From assembly GCF_002592005.1 (NCBI RefSeq), contig NZ_NVQF01000049.1, positions 1-43,868 of the forward strand: a stretch of DNA of 43,868 nucleotides, in the 5' to 3' direction. The stretch's first letter is position 1, and the number at the start of each line of letters is the position of its first letter. Shown in pieces: positions 7,499-14,770 of this stretch. The notes beneath the pieces are model-generated. The model was given only the letters and a program-made list of their open reading frames with translations, ran no database searches and was not told the DNA's origin. This stretch comes from Mycolicibacterium palauense. GTDB lineage: Bacteria > Actinomycetota > Actinomycetes > Mycobacteriales > Mycobacteriaceae. The position numbers were made by a program, and so were the translations under genes.

Positions 7499-8233
7499 TT
7501 AGTACACCGACCCCGTCCACAGCGCGTCCACCGCGGCGGGCCCGGCGTCGGCGCCCTCGGCCTGCAGGGCCTGCCCGACGAGCAGCTTGCCGGTGTTGAC
7601 CAGGTGTGATCGCATCGCGTCGGCGGCCCGTTCGCCGTCCCCGGCCGCGATCGCGTCGACGATCGGGGCGTGCTCGGCGTCGATGTCGGCCAACGTGCGG
7701 GTCTTGTCGGCGGTGGCGGCGCCGAGCAGCCGGGTGGTCTCGCGCAGCCCCCGGACGATGGTGCGGGCGCGCTCGTTGCCCGCGCCGGCCATGATCAGGT
7801 CGTGCAGCCCCTGGTCGTGGCGGGCGAAGGCGGTGTCGTCGCCGTGCCGGGCCGCCGCGTGCATCAGGCGCCGCTGCCGGCGCAGTGCGCGCGCGAGTTC
7901 CCCGCCGGTTCCGGCGGCCCGGCGGGCGGCCGGGACCTCCAGCGCCAGGCGGACCGCGAAGATGCCGGCGATGTCGGTGGCGCGGGGCCGCAGGATCCGA
8001 AAGCCCTGCCGGGCCTCGAATTTGATGAGCCCGACCTCCTCCAGGCGCAGCAGCGCCTCGCGGACGGGGGTGCGGGAGACGCCGAGGGCCTCGGCGAGTT
8101 GGTAGACCGAGTAGCGCACGCCGGGCCTCATCCGCCCGTCGTCGATGGCCGCGCGCACCGCGGCGATCGCCTGCTCCATCCGCCGGCCCGGCGCCGCCGC
8201 CAGCGGCTCGATGTCGGGGAGCGCCGCGGCCAC
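7499..8233 (-). CDS. GntR-family regulator with FCD domain
   Basis: The 244-residue protein has an N-terminal winged helix (about residues 18-85) with the recognition segment QLAEALGVSRTPVREAL and wing GLIKFEARQGFRIL. An all-helical C-terminal FCD ligand domain follows, with Asp/His residues (FARHDQGLHDLI, and HLVNTG near the end) typical of metal-binding FCD pockets. Family members sense organic acids such as lactate, glycolate or acyl-CoA. It is divergent from an FAD/Fe-S 2-hydroxyacid dehydrogenase with only 42 bases between starts, and a perfect 12-base palindrome sits in that gap, so it most likely regulates that gene and itself. Start is GTG at 8233 without a clear ribosome site; TACAGT lies five bases before it. 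Confidence 0.9.
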   Translation of the reverse strand: MAAALPDIEPLAAAPGRRMEQAIAAVRAAIDDGRMRPGVRYSVYQLAEALGVSRTPVREALLRLEEVGLIKFEARQGFRILRPRATDIAGIFAVRLALEVPAARRAAGTGGELARALRRQRRLMHAAARHGDDTAFARHDQGLHDLIMAGAGNERARTIVRGLRETTRLLGAATADKTRTLADIDAEHAPIVDAIAAGDGERAADAMRSHLVNTGKLLVGQALQAEGADAGPAAVDALWTGSVY

Positions 8234-8261
8234 GACTCACTGTAACAATCCGCGGGGGCTT

Positions 8262-8273
8262 GTAGCATGCTAC
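8262..8273. promoter_or_regulatory. Palindromic operator over the dehydrogenase start
   Basis: GTAGCATGCTAC is a perfect 12-base palindrome, of the size bound by GntR/FCD dimers. Within it TAGCAT (8263-8268) fits the mycobacterial TAnnnT -10 box, with seven bases to a GTG at 8276. A repressor here would cover the -10 box. The neighbouring GntR gene is the obvious candidate binder. Confidence 0.65.
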
Positions 8274-8275
8274 GA

Positions 8276-11062
8276 GTGGATGCCGAGGCCCTCGCCGCCC
8301 TGCTCAGCCGCGCCGGTGTGACCGATGTACTGACCGACACGACCACCCGCGCCGCGTTCTCCTCCGACGCCTCGCTGTACCGGGTGCCGCCGCTGCTGGT
8401 GGTCCGCCCGCGGGCCGTCGACGACGTCGCCGCCACGCTGTCGGTCTGCCGAGAGGCGGGGGTGCCGCTGACCGCCCGCGGTGCCGGGACCTCCATCGCC
8501 GGCAACGCCGTCGGCGCGGGGGTGGTCCTCGACTTCAGCAAGCACCTCAACCGGGTGCTCGAGGTCGACGGCGACGCGCGCACCGCGGTCGTCGAACCCG
8601 GGGTGGTGCAGGAGACGCTGCAGCGCGCGGCCAAACCCCACGGGCTGCGCTTCGGGCCGGACCCGTCCTCGTCGAGCCGGTGCACCATCGGCGGGATGAT
8701 CGGCAACAACGCCTGCGGCACAAGGGCGTTGGGCTACGGTCGGACCAGTGACAACGTGCTTGCGCAACGGGTGCTCACCGGCACCGGTGCGGCGCTGGAG
8801 CTCTCACCGGGATGCACCGGCGCCACCGGCGAGGCACTGCGCGGCATCACCGCGGCGGGTCTGGCCACCATCCGCACCGAGTTCGGCCGGTTCAGCCGCC
8901 AGGTGTCCGGGTACGCGCTGGAGAACCTGTTGCCCGAGAACGGTTTCGACGTCGCGCGCCTGATCGTCGGCAGCGAGGGCACCCTCGCGGTCACCACCCG
9001 CGCCACCGTCGGTCTGGTCGCCGAACCGGCCCACCGCATCCTGGTGGTGCTGGGCTACCCAGACATCGCCTCCGCCGGCGACGCCACCCCGCAGGTGCTC
9101 ACCCACGCCCCGGTGGCCTGCGAGGGCATCGACTCGCGGATCGTCGACGTGCTGGTCGAACGCCGCGGCCCGCATGCCGTTCCGCCGCTGCCGGGAGGAT
9201 CGGCGTGGCTGTTCGTCGAGGTCACCGCCGCCTCTCCCGAGGCCGCCGTCGCCGCGGCCGACGCGGTGGCCCGCGGATGTGGAGCCCTGGACGCCCGGGT
9301 GGTCACCGACACCGCCCAGGCCGCCCGGTTGTGGCGCATCCGCGCCGACGGCGCCGGGCTGTCCAGCCGCAGCCCCGCCGGGCTGCCCGCGCACGCCGGC
9401 TGGGAGGACGCCGCGGTGCCGCCGGAGCGCCTCGGCGCCTACCTGCGCGACTTCGACGCCCTGATGACCGACTACGGGGTGACCGGGCTGCCCTACGGGC
9501 ATTTCGGCGACGGCTGCCTGCACATCCGCATCGACTTCCCCCTGCAGAAACCGTCCGGGGTCACCATGTTCCGCCGGTTCCTCACCGACGCGGCCGGGTT
9601 GGTCGCGGGCTACGGCGGATCGCTCTCCGGCGAGCACGGCGACGGCCGCGCCCGCAGTGAACTGCTGCCGACGATGTACTCCCCGGAGGCGCTGGAACTG
9701 TTCGCCGCGGTCAAACACGTCTTCGATCCGGACAACCTGCTCAACCCCGGCGTGCTGGTCGACCCCCGCCCCCTGGACGCCGACCTGCGCGAACCCGCGG
9801 CGCCGATCATCCGCCGCGACCTGGCCCTGGCCTACCGACACGACGGCGGGGACTTCACCCAGGCCGCGCACCGCTGCACCGGAGTGGGCAAGTGCCGCGC
9901 GGACAACAGCGCGACCGGCGGTGTCATGTGCCCGTCGTATCTGGCCACCCGGGAGGAGAAGGACTCCACGCGGGGCCGTTCGCGGGTGTTGCAGGAGATG
10001 ATCAACGGGTCGGTGGTCACCGGCGGCTGGCGCGCCCCGGAGGTCCACGAGGCCCTCGATCTGTGTCTGTCCTGTAAGGGTTGTCTGTCCGACTGTCCCA
10101 CCGGCGTGGACATGGCGGCGCTGAAATCCGAGGTGCTGCACCAGAGTTACCGCGGCCGGCGGCGCCCGGCGGCGCACTATTCGCTGGGCTGGCTGCCGCG
10201 CTGGGCCGCGCTGGCGTCGCGGGCTCCCCGGGCGGTCAACGCGCTGACGGGGCTACCCGGGATCGGCGCGGCGGGGCTTTCGCTCGCCGGGGTAGACCGG
10301 CGGCGCACCATCCCGCCGTTCGCGCCCCGCACCTTCCGCAGCTGGTTCGCCGACCGCGCCCCGGCGCCCTCGGGTGATCCGGTGCTGCTGTTCGTCGACA
10401 CCTTCACCAACTACTTCACCCCCGAGGTCGGCCGGGCGACGGTGGCGGTGCTGGAGGCCGCCGGCTACGCGCCGCGGCTGACCGAGCGCCAGCAGTGCTG
10501 CGCGCTGACGTGGATCTCCACCGGGCAGCTCGACGCGGCGAAGAAGATCCTCGGGCGCACCGTGGCGGCGCTGGACCGCCGGCCGGACCTGCCGATCGTC
10601 GGGATGGAGCCGTCGTGCACCGCGGTGCTGCGTTCCGACGCCGCCGAACTGATCGGGGACGCCGCCGAGCCGGTCGCCGCGCGCACCCGCACCCTGGCCG
10701 AGCTGCTCACCGAGCGTGGCTGGACACCGCCGGCGCTGGCCGGCCGCGCGGTGGTGGCCCAGCCGCACTGCCACCACCACGCGGTGATGGGCTGGACCGC
10801 CGACGAGCGGCTGCTGGCCGCGGCCGGTGCGACGGTGCAGCGCCTCGGCGGGTGCTGCGGGCTGGCCGGCAACTTCGGGGTGGAGAAGGGCCACTACGAG
10901 GTGTCGGTGGCCGTCGCCGACCACCAGCTGCGGCCCGCGGTGGCCGCCGCGGATCCGGCCACCGAGATCCTGGCCGACGGGTTCTCGTGTCGCACCCAGC
11001 TGGCCGACCTCACCGACCGGCGCGGCCGCCACCTGGCCCAGCTCCTCGCCGACCACCTGTGA
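8276..11062 (+). CDS. FAD/Fe-S D-2-hydroxyacid dehydrogenase (GlcD-GlpC type fusion)
   Basis: A large fused oxidoreductase of about 930 residues. The PCMH-type FAD domain has RGAGTSIAGN near residue 70, EPGV near 110, and CTIGGMIGNNACG. The FAD-linked C-terminal domain ends SLSGEHGDGRARSE near 450. Then come Fe-S clusters with cysteines in CTGVGKCRADN (about 535) and CLSCKGCLSDCPTG (about 600), and two CCG domains (QQCCALTW near 745; LGGCCGLAGNFG near 860). This layout matches Dld/YdiJ-type membrane-associated D-lactate, D-2-hydroxyglutarate or glycolate dehydrogenases. The start could be ATG 8267, but that codon lies inside the operator and a TAGCAT box points to a leaderless GTG at 8276. 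The GntR gene is divergent. Confidence 0.9.
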   Translation: MDAEALAALLSRAGVTDVLTDTTTRAAFSSDASLYRVPPLLVVRPRAVDDVAATLSVCREAGVPLTARGAGTSIAGNAVGAGVVLDFSKHLNRVLEVDGDARTAVVEPGVVQETLQRAAKPHGLRFGPDPSSSSRCTIGGMIGNNACGTRALGYGRTSDNVLAQRVLTGTGAALELSPGCTGATGEALRGITAAGLATIRTEFGRFSRQVSGYALENLLPENGFDVARLIVGSEGTLAVTTRATVGLVAEPAHRILVVLGYPDIASAGDATPQVLTHAPVACEGIDSRIVDVLVERRGPHAVPPLPGGSAWLFVEVTAASPEAAVAAADAVARGCGALDARVVTDTAQAARLWRIRADGAGLSSRSPAGLPAHAGWEDAAVPPERLGAYLRDFDALMTDYGVTGLPYGHFGDGCLHIRIDFPLQKPSGVTMFRRFLTDAAGLVAGYGGSLSGEHGDGRARSELLPTMYSPEALELFAAVKHVFDPDNLLNPGVLVDPRPLDADLREPAAPIIRRDLALAYRHDGGDFTQAAHRCTGVGKCRADNSATGGVMCPSYLATREEKDSTRGRSRVLQEMINGSVVTGGWRAPEVHEALDLCLSCKGCLSDCPTGVDMAALKSEVLHQSYRGRRRPAAHYSLGWLPRWAALASRAPRAVNALTGLPGIGAAGLSLAGVDRRRTIPPFAPRTFRSWFADRAPAPSGDPVLLFVDTFTNYFTPEVGRATVAVLEAAGYAPRLTERQQCCALTWISTGQLDAAKKILGRTVAALDRRPDLPIVGMEPSCTAVLRSDAAELIGDAAEPVAARTRTLAELLTERGWTPPALAGRAVVAQPHCHHHAVMGWTADERLLAAAGATVQRLGGCCGLAGNFGVEKGHYEVSVAVADHQLRPAVAAADPATEILADGFSCRTQLADLTDRRGRHLAQLLADHL

Positions 11063-11109
11063 TTTCGGTGCAGCTGGTCCCGCTGGGCGGGACCAGCTGC
11101 ACCGAAATC
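11061..11109. repeat. Palindromic intergenic repeat, family A, perfect copy
   Basis: A perfect 23-base inverted repeat (11061-11083 and 11087-11109) with only a 3-base loop. It overlaps the last two bases of the dehydrogenase stop codon and ends five bases before the menC -10 box. It would form an exceptionally stable hairpin at the end of the upstream message, insulating menC from it. No U-tract follows. A diverged copy lies at 978-1026. Confidence 0.85.
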
Positions 11110-11114
11110 ACCCC

Positions 11115-11128
11115 TACGATCGGGCGCA
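11115..11128 (+). promoter_or_regulatory. menC promoter, leaderless
   Basis: TACGAT at 11115-11120 fits TAnnnT and ends seven bases before the menC ATG at 11128. No Shine-Dalgarno sequence is present. This predicts transcription beginning on the A of the start codon. Confidence 0.6.
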
Positions 11129-12102
11129 TGCGGCCCGACCTCGACGACCTGCTGGCCCGGGCACACGTGGTGTGCCTGCCGATGCGGGTGCGCTTCCGCG
11201 GTATCACCACCCGGGAACTGGTGCTGATCGACGGCCCCGCGGGCTGGGGCGAGTTCGGTGCGTTCGTCGAGTACGACGATCCCGAGGCGGCGCACTGGCT
11301 GGCCTCGGCGATCGAGTCGGCCTACGCACCGGCGCCGCCGACGCGCCGCGACCGGATCCCGATCAACGCCACCGTGCCCGCCGTGCCCGCCGCGCAGGTG
11401 CCCGAGGTGCTGGCCCGTTTCCCCGGCGCCCGCACCGCCAAGGTCAAGGTGGCCGAGCCCGGGCAGCGCCTCGCCGACGACGTCGCCCGGGTGGCCGCGG
11501 TGCGGCAGGCGATGCCGGCGGTGCGGGTGGACGCCAACGGCGGCTGGACGGTCGAGGAGGCGGTGGCCGCCGCGGCCGCCCTCACCCGCGACGGCCCGCT
11601 GGAGTACCTGGAGCAGCCCTGTGCGACGGTCCCCGAGCTGGCCGAGCTGCGCCGGCGGATCGACGTCCCGGTGGCCGCCGACGAGAGCATCCGCAAGGCC
11701 GAGGATCCGTTGTACGTCGTGCGTGCCCGCGCCGCCGACGTCGCCGTGCTCAAGGTGGCCCCGCTGGGCGGTGTGTCCGCGCTGCTGGCGATCGCCGCGC
11801 AGGTCGACGTGCCGGTGGTGATCTCCAGCGCACTGGATTCGGCGGTGGGTATCGGGGTCGGGCTGACCGCGGCCGCGGCGCTGCCGCGGCTGGACTACGC
11901 CTGCGGGCTGGGCACCGGCAGCCTGTTCGTCGAGGACGTCGCCGAGCCGGCCGCGCCCGTCGACGGCGCGCTGCCCGTCGCGCCGGTGATCCCGGACCCC
12001 GCCCGGCTGGCCGACCTGCGCGCGCCGGCCGCCCGCCGCGACTGGTGGCTGCAGCGGATCCGCCGCTGTCACGCCCTGCTGGAGACCCGAGCCATGTCCT
12101 GA
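11128..12102 (+). CDS. menC: o-succinylbenzoate synthase (MenC)
   Basis: MenC dehydrates SHCHC to o-succinylbenzoate in menaquinone synthesis. The 324 residues fit the enolase-superfamily actinobacterial form. The catalytic lysine pair lies in TAKVKVAEPG. The three metal ligands are in RVDANGGW, YLEQP and AADESI, and the second catalytic lysine is in AVLKVAPLGG. The longer open frame upstream is shadow of the dehydrogenase. The ATG at 11128 is supported by the TACGAT box seven bases away. In M. tuberculosis menC is followed directly by bpoC and menD; here a GlxA regulator and a DJ-1 protein are inserted first. Confidence 0.95.
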   Translation: MRPDLDDLLARAHVVCLPMRVRFRGITTRELVLIDGPAGWGEFGAFVEYDDPEAAHWLASAIESAYAPAPPTRRDRIPINATVPAVPAAQVPEVLARFPGARTAKVKVAEPGQRLADDVARVAAVRQAMPAVRVDANGGWTVEEAVAAAAALTRDGPLEYLEQPCATVPELAELRRRIDVPVAADESIRKAEDPLYVVRARAADVAVLKVAPLGGVSALLAIAAQVDVPVVISSALDSAVGIGVGLTAAAALPRLDYACGLGTGSLFVEDVAEPAAPVDGALPVAPVIPDPARLADLRAPAARRDWWLQRIRRCHALLETRAMS

Positions 12103-12113
12103 TCTGTGGGGTG

Positions 12114-12131
12114 CATGGCGTAGACGCCATG
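12114..12131. promoter_or_regulatory. Inverted repeat upstream of the GlxA regulator
   Basis: CATGGCGT and ACGCCATG form a perfect 8-base inverted repeat with a 2-base spacer in the 54 bases between menC and the regulator gene. Its size fits an operator for autoregulation. It could also be a short attenuating hairpin. Confidence 0.45.
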
Positions 12132-12156
12132 GCCTCCCGGGGTGACGATGGGAACC

Positions 12157-13155
12157 ATGACGCGCTCGGTGTGGATCCTGGGGTACCCGGGAGTCCAGGC
12201 CCTGGACGTGGTCGGGCCGTTCGAGGTGTTCACCGCGGCCACCGCGGTGCTGGGCACCGGAAACACCGGGAACGGCCGGGCCGACGGCTACCGGGTGACG
12301 CTGGTGTCGGCGGACGGTCGCCCGATCGACACGGGCACGGGCCTGTCGATGCTCGCCGCGCCGCTGCTCGACCCCGGGGCCCACCCGGACACGGTGCTCA
12401 TCCCGGGCGGGACCGGGACCCCCGCCGCGCAGGACGACCCCGTCCTCATCGGCTGGATACGGGCGGTCGCAGAACGGGCCAGACGGGTGGTCAGCGTGTG
12501 CACCGGAGCCTTCCTGGCCGCCGAGGCCGGGCTGCTCGACGGCTGCCGGGCCACCACCCACTGGGCCTACGCCCGCCGGCTGGCCCAGCGGTACCCGGCG
12601 GTGCACGTGGACCCCGAGCCCATCTTCGTGCGCAGCTCGGAGCGGGTGTGGACGGCCGCGGGCGTGACCGCGGGCATCGATCTGGCGCTGGCGCTCGTCG
12701 AGGACGACCACGGCACCGAGGTGGCTCAGACCGTGGCCCGCTGGCTGGTGCTCTATCTGCGCCGGCCCGGCGGGCAGACCCAGTTCGCCGCGCCGGTGTG
12801 GATGCCGCGGGCCCGCCGCGCGCCGCTGCGGGACGTGCAGGAGTGGATCGAGGCCGACCCCGGCGGCGCGCACAGCGTCTCCGCGCTGGCCGCCCGCGCC
12901 GCGATGAGCCCGCGGCATTTCACCCGGGTGTTCACCGAGGAGACGGGGGAGGCGCCGGGCAGCTACCTCGAGCGGGTCCGCACCGAGGCGGCCCGCCGCC
13001 AGCTGGAGGAGACCGGCGACACCGTGGCCGTCATCGCCGGGCGCTGCGGGTTCGGCAGCGCGGAAACCATGCGCCGCACCTTCGTCCGCCGCGTCGGGGT
13101 GTCGCCCGACCACTACCGCAAGACCTTCCGCCGGCCCAGAGAGGATTCCCCATGA
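12157..13155 (+). CDS. GlxA-family regulator (DJ-1/PfpI domain plus AraC helix-turn-helix)
   Basis: About 332 residues from the ATG at 12157; ATG 12148 and GTG 12142 are in frame and less likely. The first 190 residues form a DJ-1/PfpI-like sensor domain, with WILGYPGVQALDVVGPFEVF at the start and the nucleophile-elbow VCTGAFLAAEAGLLDG. The last 100 form an AraC-type double helix-turn-helix: SVSALAARAAMSPRHFTRVF and VIAGRCGFGSAETMRRTFVR. GlxA regulators usually control a neighbouring enzyme. Here the next gene, overlapping by four bases (ATGA), is a stand-alone DJ-1 protein related to its own sensor domain. The inducer is unknown. Confidence 0.92.
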   Translation: MTRSVWILGYPGVQALDVVGPFEVFTAATAVLGTGNTGNGRADGYRVTLVSADGRPIDTGTGLSMLAAPLLDPGAHPDTVLIPGGTGTPAAQDDPVLIGWIRAVAERARRVVSVCTGAFLAAEAGLLDGCRATTHWAYARRLAQRYPAVHVDPEPIFVRSSERVWTAAGVTAGIDLALALVEDDHGTEVAQTVARWLVLYLRRPGGQTQFAAPVWMPRARRAPLRDVQEWIEADPGGAHSVSALAARAAMSPRHFTRVFTEETGEAPGSYLERVRTEAARRQLEETGDTVAVIAGRCGFGSAETMRRTFVRRVGVSPDHYRKTFRRPREDSP

Positions 13156-13922
13156 CCGAGATCGCCATCGTGCTCTATCCCGGCTTCACTGCCCTGGACT
13201 TCATCGGCCCCTACGAGGTGCTGCGCAACCTGCCCGACGCCCGGGTGCGGTTCGTGTGGCACGAACCGGGCCCGGTCACCGCGGACTCCGGGGTGCTCGT
13301 CGTCGGCGCCACCCACACCTTCGCCGAGACACCGGCGCCGGAGGTGGTCCTGGTGCCCGGCGGCCCGGGCTGCGCCGAGGCCGCCCGCGACGAGGGGCTG
13401 CTGGACTGGCTGCGCGCGGTGCACCCCGGGGCGCGGTGGACGGCCTCGGTGTGCTCGGGATCGGTGGTGCTGGCCGCGGCCGGGCTGCTCGAGGGCCGCC
13501 GGGCCACCTCGCACTGGTCGACGCTGCCGGCGCTGAAGGTGTTCGGCGCCGAAGCGGTGTCCGACGAGCGCATCGTCGTCGGCCTGGAGCCGGGACAGAA
13601 CCCCGGCGGGATCGTCACCTGCGCCGGCGTCTCGGCGGGCATCGATCTGGCGTTCTGGCTGGCCGCGCGGATCGCCGGTGAGGGCCGCGCCCAGGCGATC
13701 CAGCTGCTCATCGAGTACGACCCGGCGCCGCCGTTCGACTCCGGGCACATGTCGAAGGCGTCGGCGGCGACGCGGGCCGCGGCCACCGGGCTGCTGTCGC
13801 GGGACGCACTGAAACCCGGGCCGATCGCGGCGGGCAGCCGCCTGTTGTGGCAGCAGGCCGTCGCCCGGGTGCGCCGCCGCACCCGCGCGCGGTCCACCCC
13901 CGGCGACGTCACCGCCGGGTAG
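13152..13922 (+). CDS. DJ-1/PfpI-family protein, isonitrile hydratase-like
   Basis: The 256-residue protein has the DJ-1 fold: LYPGFTALDFIGPYEVL at the N terminus, VLVPGGPG, then the nucleophile elbow SVCSGSVVLAAAGLL with the reactive Cys and the following RRATSHW. This arrangement is that of the isonitrile hydratase (InhA of Pseudomonas) and ThiJ-like group. The C-terminal 60 residues extend past the core domain, are Ala/Arg rich and look disordered. It is translationally coupled to the GlxA regulator upstream. A 9-base-stem hairpin begins on the last base of its stop codon. Whether it hydrates an isonitrile or acts on another electrophile cannot be told. Confidence 0.85.
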   Translation: MTEIAIVLYPGFTALDFIGPYEVLRNLPDARVRFVWHEPGPVTADSGVLVVGATHTFAETPAPEVVLVPGGPGCAEAARDEGLLDWLRAVHPGARWTASVCSGSVVLAAAGLLEGRRATSHWSTLPALKVFGAEAVSDERIVVGLEPGQNPGGIVTCAGVSAGIDLAFWLAARIAGEGRAQAIQLLIEYDPAPPFDSGHMSKASAATRAAATGLLSRDALKPGPIAAGSRLLWQQAVARVRRRTRARSTPGDVTAG

Positions 13923-13943
13923 CGCCGCCGGCTTCGGCGGCGC
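13922..13943. terminator. Hairpin after the DJ-1 gene
   Basis: Nine-base perfect arms (13922-13930, 13935-13943) with a GCTT loop directly at the DJ-1 stop codon. There is no U-tract. It probably separates the regulator/DJ-1 pair from the bpoC-menD transcript. Confidence 0.55.
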
Positions 13944-13957
13944 GGGGCGTGCTCGGC

Positions 13958-13970
13958 TACCGTGGCCGGG
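13958..13970 (+). promoter_or_regulatory. Promoter of the bpoC-menD operon, leaderless
   Basis: TACCGT at 13958-13963 fits TAnnnT and ends six bases before the GTG at 13970. No ribosome-binding site precedes that codon, so the message probably starts on it. Confidence 0.5.
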
Positions 13971-14758
13971 TGATCAATCTGGCTTACGACGACCGCGGCG
14001 CCGGGGACCCGGTGCTGTTCATCGCAGGCCGCGGAGGGGCGGGCCGTACCTGGCACCTGTACCAGGTACCCGCATTCCAGCGGGCCGGCTACCGCTGCAT
14101 CACCTTCGACAACCGCGGTATCGGCGCCACCGAGAAGGCCGACGCCTTCACCACCGAGACGATGGTCGCCGACACCGCGGCGCTCATCGACGAACTGGTC
14201 GGCGGCCCGGTGCGCATCGTCGGGGTGTCCATGGGCTCCTACATCGCCCAGGAATTGATGCTGGCCCGCCCGGAGCTGGTCAGCCAGGCGGTGCTGATGG
14301 CCACCCGGGGCCGCAACGACCGCGCCCGCGAGTTCTTCATCCGCGCCGAGATCGCCCGGCTGGAGGCCGGCATCGAGCTGCCGCCGGAGTACGACGCGAA
14401 GATGCGGATGTTGGAGAGCTTCTCGCCCAAATCGCTCAACGACGACCGGTTCGTGCGGGACTGGATCGAGATGTTCACCATGTGGCCCACCCCGGCGACC
14501 CCGGGCATGCGCCGCCACCTCGACGTCGGGCCGGCCGGCAACCGGCTGTCGGCCTACCGGGCCATCACCACACCGGCGTTGGTGATCGGCTTCGCCGACG
14601 ACATCGTGCTGCCGCCCTACCTGGGTGCGGAGGTCGCCGAGGCCATCCCGCGCGCCCGCTACGTCGAATTCCCCGACACCGGCCACCTGGGTTTCATCGA
14701 GCGCCCCGACGACGTCAACGCCGAGATCCTGAAATTCTTCGGCTCCGCGCGGGTGTGA
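13970..14758 (+). CDS. bpoC: Alpha/beta hydrolase, BpoC-like
   Basis: The 262-residue alpha/beta hydrolase has the same length and position (between menC and menD) as BpoC, Rv0554. The nucleophile elbow is GVSMGSY, near residue 86. The catalytic Asp is in GFADDIVLP and the His in PDTGHLGF. BpoC was named as a bromoperoxidase, but its position fits a MenH-like step: loss of pyruvate from SEPHCHC to form SHCHC, immediately after MenD. No separate MenH is visible. The role is therefore inferred from context. The stop lies 12 bases before menD, so the two are one operon. Confidence 0.88.
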   Translation: MINLAYDDRGAGDPVLFIAGRGGAGRTWHLYQVPAFQRAGYRCITFDNRGIGATEKADAFTTETMVADTAALIDELVGGPVRIVGVSMGSYIAQELMLARPELVSQAVLMATRGRNDRAREFFIRAEIARLEAGIELPPEYDAKMRMLESFSPKSLNDDRFVRDWIEMFTMWPTPATPGMRRHLDVGPAGNRLSAYRAITTPALVIGFADDIVLPPYLGAEVAEAIPRARYVEFPDTGHLGFIERPDDVNAEILKFFGSARV

Positions 14759-14770
14759 CAACCTGTACAG

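Noticed and set aside
11061..11109. Perfect palindrome as an insertion-sequence end or attachment site
   Set aside because: No transposase or target duplication flanks it, and the second copy also sits alone after a stop codon.
10827..13922. Plus-strand frame of 1031 codons
   Set aside because: Only its last part (the DJ-1 protein from 13152) is real; the earlier part is an Arg/Gly/Ala-rich shadow of the dehydrogenase, menC and GlxA genes.
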